From: an uncultured Oscillospiraceae bacterium
GTDB taxonomy: Bacteria > Bacillota > Clostridia > Oscillospirales > Ruminococcaceae
Length of the DNA: 64,000 nt
Reading direction: 5' to 3'
NCBI GenBank assembly: GCA_934448295.1
Contig: CAKSEY010000017.1
Span: 12,612 to 76,611, forward strand
Shown: positions 51,157 through 58,947 of the stretch, piece after piece
Position numbering within the stretch: the first letter of the stretch is position 1
Layout: each line of letters begins with the position of its first letter
Program-made: the position numbers and the translations under genes
Notes under the pieces: generated by a model
The model's input: the letters and a program-made list of their open reading frames with translations, nothing else
The model's database searches: none
Told to the model about the DNA's origin: nothing

Positions 51157-51984
51157 TTATCTCCCGAGATATTTCCGTTTTAATTCCGTGTACTCAACCA
51201 AGCTCATAACCTTTATCGGATATCCAGCCTTAATAAGTTCCCGGGCTTTCCCGGCGTTTACGGAACTGCCGTCCAGCCAGTCAGGGTCAAGCGCAATAAC
51301 ATAATCCGTATCAGGTTTTACGTTCGTTTTCACGATACCGCCCAAGTCAACGATATTCTGAATTTCCTTACCCGTGCCCCTGCCAAAGATTGCGCAGTTC
51401 TTCTTGTATAATGGGTTGCTTTCGTCAATATGCTCAACGCTGCATTTGATTTCAGAAATCTTCTTTTTAGGCTCTTGTGGCTTAACGGACGATGCTGTTT
51501 TCTTCTTGTATACAACAACATTAACGTTACAGCCATAGTTTTTACCCATATATCCGCCGATTATAGCTTCAATAGAACCAGTGACAGGAAGTCCGCTGTC
51601 CATTATCGGAGCGATTTTCGCGGCAGTATCGGCGCTAAGATGTCCGATATTTCTGCCGCAACATTCAGCTCTGATGGCATTTTTATCATATGCGTTGTGC
51701 TTTTCTCGGACGAACCTGACAATCATTCCCGCTTGAAGAGTTGGCAAAATATTCTGTATTCCATTGAATGTAACTCCGACAAGTCTTGTTTCAAACGAAT
51801 AATTTACAACATATCCGTTGGTATATTGCGTTGACTCGTAATAGTGTCTACGGCATTGCTTCACTATACCCACAATGATTAATGCGACAATTCCTGCGCC
51901 CAAAACCGCAAACAACCACGGAGCAAATGTGGCAATTAGTGCTATGATTATAAAAACAACAATCAAGGGGCCAAAATATTGCAT
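51157..51984 (-). CDS. Membrane protein with HIRAN and BRCT domains
   Basis: 275 residues. Residues 1-45 are two hydrophobic spans (LIVVFIIIALIATFAPWLF, LGAGIVALIIVGIV). A HIRAN-like domain follows at about 60-160: VGVTFNGIQNILPTLQAGM, VREKHNAYDKNAIRAE and RNIGHLSADTAAKI. A BRCT domain at about 185-275 has FGRGTGKEIQNIVDLGG, DTDYVIA and NAGKARELIKAGYPIKVMS. HIRAN binds damaged DNA or stalled 3' ends, and BRCT binds DNA ends or phosphopeptides. This combination tethered to the membrane is unusual. Confidence 0.78.
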   Translation of the reverse strand: MQYFGPLIVVFIIIALIATFAPWLFAVLGAGIVALIIVGIVKQCRRHYYESTQYTNGYVVNYSFETRLVGVTFNGIQNILPTLQAGMIVRFVREKHNAYDKNAIRAECCGRNIGHLSADTAAKIAPIMDSGLPVTGSIEAIIGGYMGKNYGCNVNVVVYKKKTASSVKPQEPKKKISEIKCSVEHIDESNPLYKKNCAIFGRGTGKEIQNIVDLGGIVKTNVKPDTDYVIALDPDWLDGSSVNAGKARELIKAGYPIKVMSLVEYTELKRKYLGR

Positions 51985-52015
51985 GATATTGCACCACCTA
52001 ATATAATGTGCCTAC

Positions 52016-52044
52016 ATTATACCACACCAAATCGTAAATGTCAA
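52016..52044 (-). promoter_or_regulatory. Perfect sigma-A promoter of the HIRAN-BRCT/lipoprotein unit
   Basis: Minus strand TTGACA, 17 bp, TATAAT, overlapping the stop codon of the large terminase gene. Confidence 0.88.
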
Positions 52045-53720
52045 CACTGTACTCCAAAATCATCCCCCGAAAGCATATCCTGCTGGAGCAGGAACACCGC
52101 GTTGATAAGCGCGACAACCATATCCACCTTACCGGCGGAGCGCTTCTTGTTGACGTATTTGTTGAGGTTGGTGTCCTCGGTGCAGCGTGCGTTGGAGAAG
52201 TTGATTTCAAGGAGCCTGTTCGCGTCATAGCGGAACTCCTGCCGGAGGATATACTCTTTCAGCAGCTTTGTCGGTGCGTGGAGCACGCTGGAGTGCTGCT
52301 TGATCTCAACGCATTCTACCGGATTCCGCTCGTCTGATTCCAGCTTCTGAACAGTGGATATCGCATTGTACCTGTCGAATCCGAGCTGAATTATATTCAC
52401 GCCGTACTTATCCGGCAGGCCGAGAATAAACCGCTCTACAAAGCCGTAGTCTATGACCTCGCCGCCGCACGCAAAGCACTCGCCGTCCGCAATGTGCCGC
52501 GCGTAATCCACCTTTTCCTTAGCGGACTTCGCGGCTATGCGTTCTTTCGGCAGGAACCCCCACACCTTTGCGTGAATGCACCCGGAATCGTCAAGGGCAA
52601 CCATAGCCACCGCCGTGTTGTCCTCGGTCTGTGAGAGGTCAAGCCCTAAATACACATCGCGCCCGCGCCAGAAATCAGGGTCGTTCTCAGCGCGGCACTT
52701 CTGCAATGCCATCTGGTCAATATACCCCTCTGAGCCTATGCCGAAATACTGGATATTACAGTGCTTGCACAGAAAATTCTCGCGCTTGTTTTCGTAGAGA
52801 ACCGCCAGCGCCCGCATATCCCGGAGCGTGTCCATCAGGTCAGGATTCCCGACCGCCACCGGATTAGCCTGGAGCAGTACGTTGTCGTTCTCCTGCCAGT
52901 CGTTCTTTATTTCCTCGTCCGGCTCGAACAGCAGCGCGAAGTATTTCCGCTTGCCGTCGTAAATACCGTCAAGCTGCTTCTTCGCGAGGTCTATCTCATC
53001 GGTAAGTCCGTTGCTGTCGTTCGGGTACTGCGTTGAAATCAGGATTCCCAGCTTGTCTTTCAGCACGACCTGCGAAGATCTCATTGCTTCCACCGGGTAG
53101 GAATCCATAGCCCCCACCTCGTCCGCGAGGAACAGGTGAGCCAGCTTGCCGTCCAGCTTATCGTTGGAGTAGGCAAGCGGCGTGTATTCCGTCTCCGTGA
53201 AGCTGCACCGCACCTCCGCGCGCATTACCTTGAAATAAGGCTCCAGCAGCGGCGAGGACTTGATTATCTTCTTGATGGCGATTTTCAGCTCCGAGGATAA
53301 TTTCAGATCCGGAGCTACAGAGAACAAACGCGAGAACTTCGGCAATTTCACCATAGCCAGCACGAATATTACGCCGGAGGTGAACGTCTTGAAGTTCTTC
53401 CGGGCTATCTCAAGCAGCCCGTCCGAGTAGTACGACCGCCCGTCCGCGGCTTTCGTGCAGAACAGCGCCGTAATGAAGAACATCGCGTAATCCTCCAGCG
53501 CCTCCGGCATAGGCTTGTGGAGGTCGGGGTGTATCATCAGCCCGAGTAGCGCCATAGTCTGGCTGTATTCGCGCTCGTCGACATACGCGCCGGAAGTGTT
53601 ACCGTCCGCGATTTCAAGCCACGCCTGAGCCTGCCTGCGGACATATCTCCCGACCGCGTGATTATCCTCGCCGGAAGCCCAGACGGCGTAATGGTAAGCA
53701 CGGCTGTCTTTTATGCCCAC
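52041..53720 (-). CDS. Phage terminase large subunit
   Basis: ATP-driven DNA packaging motor and nuclease. 559 residues from a GTG at 53720, behind AAGAGGTGATA. ATPase part: ARKNFKTFTSGVIFVLAMV and FLADEVGAMDSYPVEAM (Walker B). Nuclease part: YLGLDLSQTEDNTAVAMV, LGFDRYNAIST and GKVDMVVALINA, the acidic metal ligands. Usually next to the small terminase; here nearly 8 kb away, downstream of tail genes. Confidence 0.92.
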   Translation of the reverse strand: MGIKDSRAYHYAVWASGEDNHAVGRYVRRQAQAWLEIADGNTSGAYVDEREYSQTMALLGLMIHPDLHKPMPEALEDYAMFFITALFCTKAADGRSYYSDGLLEIARKNFKTFTSGVIFVLAMVKLPKFSRLFSVAPDLKLSSELKIAIKKIIKSSPLLEPYFKVMRAEVRCSFTETEYTPLAYSNDKLDGKLAHLFLADEVGAMDSYPVEAMRSSQVVLKDKLGILISTQYPNDSNGLTDEIDLAKKQLDGIYDGKRKYFALLFEPDEEIKNDWQENDNVLLQANPVAVGNPDLMDTLRDMRALAVLYENKRENFLCKHCNIQYFGIGSEGYIDQMALQKCRAENDPDFWRGRDVYLGLDLSQTEDNTAVAMVALDDSGCIHAKVWGFLPKERIAAKSAKEKVDYARHIADGECFACGGEVIDYGFVERFILGLPDKYGVNIIQLGFDRYNAISTVQKLESDERNPVECVEIKQHSSVLHAPTKLLKEYILRQEFRYDANRLLEINFSNARCTEDTNLNKYVNKKRSAGKVDMVVALINAVFLLQQDMLSGDDFGVQC

Positions 53721-53757
53721 AGTATCACCTCTTTCGGGCAAATGTTGCCTCCATGGC

Positions 53758-53784
53758 ATGAAAATAGCGCCCTACCGGGGCGCT
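53758..53784 (-). terminator. Terminator between the RHH gene and the large terminase
   Basis: Minus-strand stem AGCGCCC/GGGCGCT followed by ATTTTC. Confidence 0.75.
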
Positions 53785-53954
53785 TACTTGGATTCCTTGC
53801 TTTCTTTCAGAAGCTCGTCAATTAACTGCCGGACTACCTCCGCGCGCGTGGTGTGGCGTTCCGTGCAGTACTGCACAAATTTCTTATGCGTTTCTACGTC
53901 CATTTTGATTCTGATTTCAGCCTCCATAGGCAATTCAAACTTTGGCGTGCTCAT
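53784..53954 (-). CDS. Ribbon-helix-helix-like small protein
   Basis: 56 residues from ATG 53954, with AAAGGAA upstream. FELPMEAEIRIKMDVETHKK then FVQYCTERHTTRAEVVRQLI: strand-helix-helix as in RHH repressors. It lies between two terminators and has no clear promoter, so it depends on read-through or on the RNA promoter at 54170. Confidence 0.72.
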   Translation of the reverse strand: MSTPKFELPMEAEIRIKMDVETHKKFVQYCTERHTTRAEVVRQLIDELLKESKESK

Positions 53955-53974
53955 TTCTGTTCCTTTCCGAGAAT

Positions 53975-54163
53975 GAAAAAGCGCCGTGCATTGCTGCATA
54001 GCGCTGTTGTATTCAATTAACAGCAAGCGGACGGATTTCAACCGTCGTCAGTGTACCGCGCGGAACTCTGTTAGCTTACTGTAATAATAAGCATTTTCGT
54101 TTCGGACTTACTCCAAGCCGCGCAGCCCTGCTGGTTTTCACTCGTAAACTACTACTTGCTGTT
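53975..54163 (-). ncRNA. Candidate structured RNA downstream of MGGRG protein 1
   Basis: About 189 nt from the perfect promoter at 54170-54198. The 5' end AACAGCAAG pairs with CTTGCTGTT about 140 nt later (9 bp). Inside are stems CGCGG/CCGCG, GCTTA/TAAGC and a GACGG-7 nt-CCGTC hairpin. A terminator AGCGC/GCGCTTTTT ends it (53975-54005). The first 12 nt overlap the MGGRG coding end. No coding frame with ribosome site. Confidence 0.62.
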
Positions 54164-54553
54164 TAAATAATTATACCACGTTTTTGTTACCCTGTCAATC
54201 ATTTTCTGTTCCTTTGGCGAAACAGTATAATTGCCCTTTTCGTTATGTTCATACCCTTTATGAGTATGCGGAAGAACGGGCTTACCGTCAATTATATGCG
54301 GGTTGCCTGTCAAATCGACCTGTTTATACCGCTTGTTATGCTTGTCGTAATATGTAATAGCTTTCAGCTCGTTTTTGCTGTCAACGGTTACATACACTCT
54401 GCCGCTGGTCATAGTTTCCTGCGGCGTTTTCGCTGATTTACTGTCGTTATACCGCACAAACTTTATATTCCCCGACTGATACAGAGAATTAAATTCCGTT
54501 CCGTATTTCCTGCTGCTTTTGCTTACGCCGCTCGAAGCCCCGCGACCGCCCAT
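54152..54553 (-). CDS. MGGRG-tagged phage cargo protein 1
   Basis: 133 residues. N-terminal tag MGGRGASSGVSKSSRKYGTE, then a compact domain with GRVYVTVDSKNELKAITYYD, KRYKQVDLTGNPH and LPHTHKGYEHNE. It aligns over its whole length with the protein at 58023. Histidine-rich C-terminal motif suggests a metal or nuclease site, but no family name is certain. The start overlaps the stop of cargo protein 2. Its 3' end contains the promoter of a structured RNA. Confidence 0.75.
   Translation of the reverse strand: MGGRGASSGVSKSSRKYGTEFNSLYQSGNIKFVRYNDSKSAKTPQETMTSGRVYVTVDSKNELKAITYYDKHNKRYKQVDLTGNPHIIDGKPVLPHTHKGYEHNEKGNYTVSPKEQKMIDRVTKTWYNYLNSK
54170..54198 (-). promoter_or_regulatory. Perfect sigma-A promoter inside the 3' end of cargo gene 1
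   Basis: Minus strand TTGACA, 17 bp, TATAAT within the last 15 codons of the gene. Start expected near 54163, exactly at the closing stem of the RNA. Confidence 0.85.
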
Positions 54554-55002
54554 TACTTGGTTTTCCTCTTAGGTTTAAGGCTGCTGTCAATTTCGTCCCA
54601 AAGTCGTGAATACTCATCGCGCGAAACCTTACCACCATGCTTTCCTATTGCTTCGTTAAGCAGCACACCACGTTTATATATTCTCTGAAACTTTTTGGAT
54701 TTCATATCCTGCTGGAATTTATCCACAAATTGTGGAATATCACTTCTTTTACCCGTTGTCCCAATATTTGCGCCGCTTTTTAGTTCGATAACATCAATAT
54801 TGCCGTTATCCCTGGTTACAACGCCAAATTCAAAACCGCTATGCGAGAACATCTCTCCAGTTCGTTCAGCTTGAATCACAGTGCTCTCTCGGGTGTGGAA
54901 TATTTGTGTGAATTTCTGATTTTGTGTAAGTGTAAGCCCACCAATTGTTCTGGTTCTTACTCCTCCGCCCTTAGCTCCGCTTGAACTACCTCTTCCGCCC
55001 AT
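54553..55002 (-). CDS. MGGRG-tagged phage cargo protein 2
   Basis: 149 residues. Tag MGGRGSSSGAKGGG, then a different domain: MFSHSGFEFGVVTRDNGNID followed by VIELKSGANIGTTG and a basic helical C-terminus ending KPKRKTK. The D-x(2)-E-L-K spacing could be a nuclease (PD-(D/E)XK-like) site; this is weak. Overlaps the DUF4417 gene by 17 bp and cargo gene 1 by one base. Confidence 0.7.
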   Translation of the reverse strand: MGGRGSSSGAKGGGVRTRTIGGLTLTQNQKFTQIFHTRESTVIQAERTGEMFSHSGFEFGVVTRDNGNIDVIELKSGANIGTTGKRSDIPQFVDKFQQDMKSKKFQRIYKRGVLLNEAIGKHGGKVSRDEYSRLWDEIDSSLKPKRKTK

Positions 55003-55636
55003 TCTTTACCCTCTCTTTCATCTGCTTGAAAAACGGCTCAACGACCGTTATATTGTCCTCCGTCATGAAATTGAACTTCTTGCCATAAACCAGAATCTCC
55101 GTCGGCTGTAACCGCGTTATCATCTCCTGATACCCGGCTACAAAAAAATCGAACGCCGATTTGTTGCGCCCCGCGCCGACCGTGGATATCGCGACCGCGC
55201 TGCCGTGCGGCTCGCCGTCAAAGCACCATTCCCAGGATTCCGGAGCGCTCCAGGATATTGTGGGAATCACGACCATTCCCCGGGACTGCCAGAACGCCCC
55301 GAGCCAGTGCTTCCGGTAGTGATTCCATATCTGGAGTATCTGCGGCATATCCGCGTATGTCGAAAAATCCGGCGTAAGAACCGCGCCGAACCTCTGCATA
55401 ACATCAGCGTACCGCACCGGATTCTCCCAGACAGCCCGGAACTGGTAGTCGTCCACGAAGAAATGCACGCCGGATTCCGGCTGAGCGCCTTTCATTCCGC
55501 GCGCGTAATTGAAGCCCGTCCACTTTAAGTCCGGCAGCTTCTCCGGAAGTATCGCCGGAATGCCGTATCTTCCGTCGGTCATGTACGGCTGGAACACTCC
55601 GAAATTTTCAAGCCCCGCTGTTCGCCAGTCTGTCAC
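54986..55636 (-). CDS. DUF4417-family phage protein
   Basis: 216 residues. Signature parts: GIPAILPEKLPDLKWTGFNY, HFFVDDYQFRAVWENPVRY, VLTPDFSTYADMP and QSRGMVVIPTISW. DUF4417 proteins are common in Firmicute phages, function unknown, with some resemblance to TIM-barrel enzymes. Overlaps the tail-chaperone-like gene by 4 bp. Confidence 0.82.
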   Translation of the reverse strand: MTDWRTAGLENFGVFQPYMTDGRYGIPAILPEKLPDLKWTGFNYARGMKGAQPESGVHFFVDDYQFRAVWENPVRYADVMQRFGAVLTPDFSTYADMPQILQIWNHYRKHWLGAFWQSRGMVVIPTISWSAPESWEWCFDGEPHGSAVAISTVGAGRNKSAFDFFVAGYQEMITRLQPTEILVYGKKFNFMTEDNITVVEPFFKQMKERVKNGRKR

Positions 55637-56124
55637 TCCATACCCTCCATATCAAACATCTGCATTCTCTCCGGCTTTTTCATATACCCCTTAGCGACCG
55701 CGAACGCCGTCCAGCGCTCGAACAGCTCCCGCATGGTGGAACTCCAGAAAAACTCCTCCGGCTTCCTCATGATATCGCACACCAGCCCCCGGAGCTGCTT
55801 CATATCCGGTTCGCCGGGCGCTTCATCGGGAACCTCAACGATAAGCGGGTCGCGCGCCGGGAGCGCCAGCCGCACCGCCGCCAGGATATGCTCCCACAGC
55901 GCCCTGCCGCCCATTTCGTGAAGTATCAGTTCCGGCTCGTCAGGATATCCCCCGACCCGCAGGAACTCACACAGCACCGCGCCGGTTATCCTCTCCCCGA
56001 AAATATCCGTATACGCAATACCGCGCTCCTCCAGCTGGAGAAACGCGGTCATATCGTATCTTAAGGATATCACCGAGCCGCCGCATTCAAAGCGGTAGTA
56101 CTGCCTTGTCAGCTCTGCGAACAT
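55633..56124 (-). CDS. Probable tail assembly chaperone
   Basis: 163 residues, N-terminus YYRFECGGSVISLRYDMTAF and C-terminal acidic/aromatic part. It sits just after the major tail protein gene, the usual place of tail assembly chaperones. No frameshift site was identified. Family call by position and composition only. Confidence 0.55.
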   Translation of the reverse strand: MFAELTRQYYRFECGGSVISLRYDMTAFLQLEERGIAYTDIFGERITGAVLCEFLRVGGYPDEPELILHEMGGRALWEHILAAVRLALPARDPLIVEVPDEAPGEPDMKQLRGLVCDIMRKPEEFFWSSTMRELFERWTAFAVAKGYMKKPERMQMFDMEGME

Positions 56125-56127
56125 GGC

Positions 56128-56742
56128 TTATACATCGCCGGCGGTCTTGTAAAACGCCGCTTCGGTGAACCACTTTTCAATGAACGCCTTGTCCGTCTCG
56201 TTGGACGGGTCAACGCCCAGTCTGCGGTAACAGTCCGCATTGCTGGAGATCAGTGGGGAATACGTCCCCTTGATATTCGCATTGCCGAAAGAAATTTTGG
56301 TGCCTTCTCTCTGCTGTGAATCCTCGCCCTGCGGCATATACTTCACCTTCGGGAGCTTGAACAGATTCACCTTGCCGTCCGGGCGTTCGGTCATGTACGC
56401 CGTGCAGTTGTACGGCACGATATCGTCAGAGCCGGAAATTTCCACTCCCTCGGCGGTCTTGGTCTCACCAAAAAGGAACTCGCCGTCGCCTGTCTTGTAC
56501 CCGGTCAGTGCGATATCAACGTCGCCGCCGTTCTTTGCTACATAGTCCTCGACCTTGCTTCCGTCACCGAACTGTTCCGCAGTCTCAACCTTGGGAGTGC
56601 GCTTCACGGACATTGTGGACTTCTTGAACTCATACTTGTTAGAATCGTATGTGGTGGCGGTATCATCATCTGTGAGGAGCTTCCACATCACAAGCCGCTT
56701 GACATTGATGTGTGCGTGTCCTCTGGTATCTGCTGTTGCCAT
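56128..56742 (-). CDS. Major tail (tube) protein
   Basis: 204 residues, phi13/TP901-like tail tube: VKRLVMWKLLTDDDTATTYD, VETAEQFGDGSKVEDYVA, KTGDGEFLFGET. Start ATG 56742, behind GGAGG nine bases upstream. Forms the tail tube lumen. The tape measure gene, normally two genes later, is 7.5 kb downstream here. Confidence 0.85.
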   Translation of the reverse strand: MATADTRGHAHINVKRLVMWKLLTDDDTATTYDSNKYEFKKSTMSVKRTPKVETAEQFGDGSKVEDYVAKNGGDVDIALTGYKTGDGEFLFGETKTAEGVEISGSDDIVPYNCTAYMTERPDGKVNLFKLPKVKYMPQGEDSQQREGTKISFGNANIKGTYSPLISSNADCYRRLGVDPSNETDKAFIEKWFTEAAFYKTAGDV

Positions 56743-56747
56743 AATTG

Positions 56748-57242
56748 TTAACCTCCATTGTTCCATTTACGCTGAGCTATTTCCAGAAGCCTGTCCCGGA
56801 AATGCTCGGCGGCTTTGTCTTTCGCCAGAATGAATCCCGGCTTGATATGCGGCGTCTGCGGCGGGAAATCGCCTTTCTTCCTGCCGAGCTTATCGGTAGG
56901 CTTCATGCGCCGCGCAGATTTACCCGGTCTGCCGTACTCGATAACCAGCACCTCCGGGTGCGCCCGTATCGTTTCGGTATCGTAGCCGATATTCAGCCGG
57001 TAGTATCTTTTAGAGTTTGATTTCTTGATTTTGATGAGCGCCGCGAGATCGGTCTTTTTGTCCCGGAAATGCGCCTGCAAAAGCAGCCGCCTTTGTTCGT
57101 CAGCGATGATCTCAGCGGCTTCGTTGGCAGCTTCGACCGCTCCGGATTCAACGGCTTCGTTCATCTGGTCGAGGTCCCGGACGAGAATATTTATCTGCTG
57201 CTGGAACTGCTCAAGCCCCAGGTCGAACATATCGTCAGCCAT
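56748..57242 (-). CDS. HK97 gp10-like tail component
   Basis: 164 residues from ATG 57242 (overlaps the previous stop). FDLGLEQFQQQINILVRDL at the N-terminus, helical middle, and a basic RPGKSARRMKPTDKLGRKKG part with PHIKPGF, typical of gp10 family head-tail joining proteins. Confidence 0.8.
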   Translation of the reverse strand: MADDMFDLGLEQFQQQINILVRDLDQMNEAVESGAVEAANEAAEIIADEQRRLLLQAHFRDKKTDLAALIKIKKSNSKRYYRLNIGYDTETIRAHPEVLVIEYGRPGKSARRMKPTDKLGRKKGDFPPQTPHIKPGFILAKDKAAEHFRDRLLEIAQRKWNNGG

Positions 57243-57579
57243 TATCCTCAACCCCTACAAAATCAAGATAGTAGTGCGTGACATAGGGAAACAGCGTATC
57301 CGTCCCGACCTGTCCGCCGGAGGAATACCCGAACCCCGCCGCCCGCATAGACTTTTTTATCCGCCTGTACAGCGCGAAATCCAGCGCCGGAGTGAACACC
57401 GCGAGCCTGCACAGGTACTGCGTTGAATTGTCCTCGCCCTCCGCGTATTCCCGCGGGAACTCCGTGATGTTGTAAACCGCGTATTTCTCCGGCTCGCCGT
57501 TCGCGCCGAATTCGGGAGTGCTCCCATAGAACGGGAGAATATCCGCCAACGCGGATTCCATTTTCTCTGCAACGTCCAT
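57235..57579 (-). CDS. Tail completion/terminator-like protein
   Basis: 114 residues (LADILPFYGSTPEFGANGEP, KYAVYNITEFPREYAEGED, TLFPYVTHYYLDFVG). Placement between head closure and gp10 genes and strand-rich composition suit a tail terminator (gp9/gpU-like). Confidence 0.68.
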   Translation of the reverse strand: MDVAEKMESALADILPFYGSTPEFGANGEPEKYAVYNITEFPREYAEGEDNSTQYLCRLAVFTPALDFALYRRIKKSMRAAGFGYSSGGQVGTDTLFPYVTHYYLDFVGVEDNG

Positions 57580-57583
57580 GAGC

Positions 57584-57895
57584 TCACCCCCTTGTAAGCG
57601 ACAGCTTTATGTGGAGCTGATTTGCTGTTGCTCCTGTCGCGGAAATCTTATAGCGCACGCCCTGATATTCCGCGTGGGTGTAATTCTTGTACTCCCGCCG
57701 CCACATTACGGCGGTCAGGGAGATATCGTACCCGGCGGCAAGCCCCTGGAATTTCGTCACCGTTCCCGGCTCGGAAACGTCCGCCCAGACCTCCGAGCTG
57801 TCGGTTACTTTCGGTTCGCCGCGCCCGGTCGGATATTCCAGCGTGAGCAGGGTCAGTCTTTTGTTAAAGCAGATATTATCACCCCTTTCAGGCAA
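57584..57895 (-). CDS. Head-tail adaptor / head closure protein, start uncertain
   Basis: About 95-103 residues; core KRLTLLTLEYPTGRGEPKV, EVWADVSEPGT, TAVMWRREYKNYTHAEYQG, the phage head-closure (stopper) pattern. The upstream boundary given here is an in-frame TTG inside the preceding terminator. A better ribosome site, AAAGGGG, stands before an in-frame ATC, not a normal start. A start-codon change or frameshift from the adjoining cargo insertion is possible. Confidence 0.65.
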   Translation of the reverse strand: MPERGDNICFNKRLTLLTLEYPTGRGEPKVTDSSEVWADVSEPGTVTKFQGLAAGYDISLTAVMWRREYKNYTHAEYQGVRYKISATGATANQLHIKLSLTRG

Positions 57896-57999
57896 AAAGA
57901 AAAGCGCCGTGCATTGCTGCGTGGCGCTTTTGGACGTGTTTCCGGAGTTGCACCGGAATCTGCATAAAGCTGTTCTCCTATTTGAACTATCTCGCGTCC
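57893..57999 (-). ncRNA. Candidate structured RNA downstream of MGGRG protein 3
   Basis: About 107 nt from the promoter at 58006-58034. TGGACG near the 5' end pairs with CGTCCA; inside is TTCCGG-7 nt-CCGGAA. It ends in AGCGCCACGCAGCAATG/GGCGCT-type terminator, which shares about 20 bases with the terminator at 53975. Body sequence is unlike the 53975 RNA, but the layout is the same. Confidence 0.6.
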
Positions 58000-58005
58000 A
58001 CCTTT

Positions 58006-58034
58006 ATTATAGCACAAAGCTGTCAGATATTCAA
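58006..58034 (-). promoter_or_regulatory. Sigma-A promoter overlapping the stop of cargo gene 3
   Basis: Minus strand TTGAAT, 17 bp, TATAAT; the -35 lies in the last codons of the 58023 gene. Confidence 0.78.
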
Positions 58035-58418
58035 GTGTTTTCTTTTGTTGCTCCATTTTTTCAGAATATCATCAACCGTGCTGCGCTCTTTTTCAGTCAA
58101 ATCTCTATCGCTGATTTCGTTGTGCTCATAGCCTACATGGACGTGCGGCAATAAACCATTGTGCGGTTTCCCTTTGACATCGATCTGCTTTGTCCTTTCG
58201 CCGTATTCATCGTAAAAGGATATATGCTTTATATCTCCTTTTCCGTCAACGGTAGCATAGACCCGCCCTCTGGTCACTGTCTCCATCGGAGCGGTCACTG
58301 CGCCCTTTCCGTTTAGCTGCACAACCTTTACCGGTCCGAACTGAGCCAGCGTTTTGTATTCCGTACCATATTTCCTGCCTTTATTGCTTACGCCGCTGCT
58401 TGCACCTCTGCCGCCCAT
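58023..58418 (-). CDS. MGGRG-tagged phage cargo protein 3
   Basis: 131 residues. Tag MGGRGASSGVSNKGRKYGTE, then GRVYATVDGKGDIKHISFYD, ERTKQIDVKGKPH and LPHVHVGYEHNE: a full-length paralogue of the 54152 protein, with the same conserved Gly, Tyr and His positions. It is inserted between two head-tail connector genes, nine bases after the upstream one. Function unknown; toxin, internal virion protein or decoy are options. Confidence 0.75.
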   Translation of the reverse strand: MGGRGASSGVSNKGRKYGTEYKTLAQFGPVKVVQLNGKGAVTAPMETVTRGRVYATVDGKGDIKHISFYDEYGERTKQIDVKGKPHNGLLPHVHVGYEHNEISDRDLTEKERSTVDDILKKWSNKRKHLNI

Positions 58419-58427
58419 CGCGCCCTC

Positions 58428-58712
58428 CTACAGATAATTCACCGAATGCATATCAAGGATCTGCCGCTGGAACTCGTTCATCTGCGTTCCGGCGGTCATT
58501 ACAAGGCGCTGAGAATACATCTCGTTCACCATGTTCAGATATGCGACGGTGATATCCGGATATTCGTCGAGCTGCTCCTCGGAAAGCCCGGTGTAATCGG
58601 CGGCAAGCTTCTTCGCTGCCGCCATATAAATTTCAAGCAGCTCGTCCGAATCGCTCCCGGAGATTCCGCAGTGCGCCTTAACCGCGCTTAGACTTACCTC
58701 GCTTATCTTCAT
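58428..58712 (-). CDS. Head-tail connector protein (gp6-like)
   Basis: 94 residues: MKISEVSLSAVKAHCGISGS, DELLEIYMAAAKKLAADYTG, YLNMVNEMYSQRLVM. This is the phage gp6/DUF3199-type adaptor pattern: helical, forms a ring under the portal. Overlaps the preceding gene by 35 bp. Confidence 0.85.
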   Translation of the reverse strand: MKISEVSLSAVKAHCGISGSDSDELLEIYMAAAKKLAADYTGLSEEQLDEYPDITVAYLNMVNEMYSQRLVMTAGTQMNEFQRQILDMHSVNYL

Positions 58713-58935
58713 CAAGCTTCACCTCGTCAGGGACGCCCGGCGATTCCTCTGCGTTCTCGGAGCTTTCCGGCTCCGCCTGCGGCACAGGAGCGCCGACCTC
58801 CTCCAGATAACCGATAGAAATCAGCTCCTGAACCGTACCGCTGTCCTCGACCTCGCGAACCTCGCCCGCGTGCATATTGAAGGGCTTCCCCGTAGAGAAG
58901 AAGCCCGAAAAGCCCTTGTTCGCCTTTACCTTCAT
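58678..58935 (-). CDS. Small phage protein after the capsid gene
   Basis: 85 residues. FSGFFSTGKPFNMHAGEVRE is strand-rich, followed by an acidic tail. Found between capsid and connector genes in related phages, probably a minor head protein. Function unknown. Confidence 0.68.
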   Translation of the reverse strand: MKVKANKGFSGFFSTGKPFNMHAGEVREVEDSGTVQELISIGYLEEVGAPVPQAEPESSENAEESPGVPDEVKLDEDKRGKSKRG

Positions 58936-58947
58936 GTCTGTGTCTCC

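Noticed and set aside
53975..54163. Reading the phage RNA as a true tRNA or tmRNA
   Set aside because: A 7-nt-loop arm next to the closing stem is tRNA-like, but no anticodon arm, D-arm or CCA end is found.
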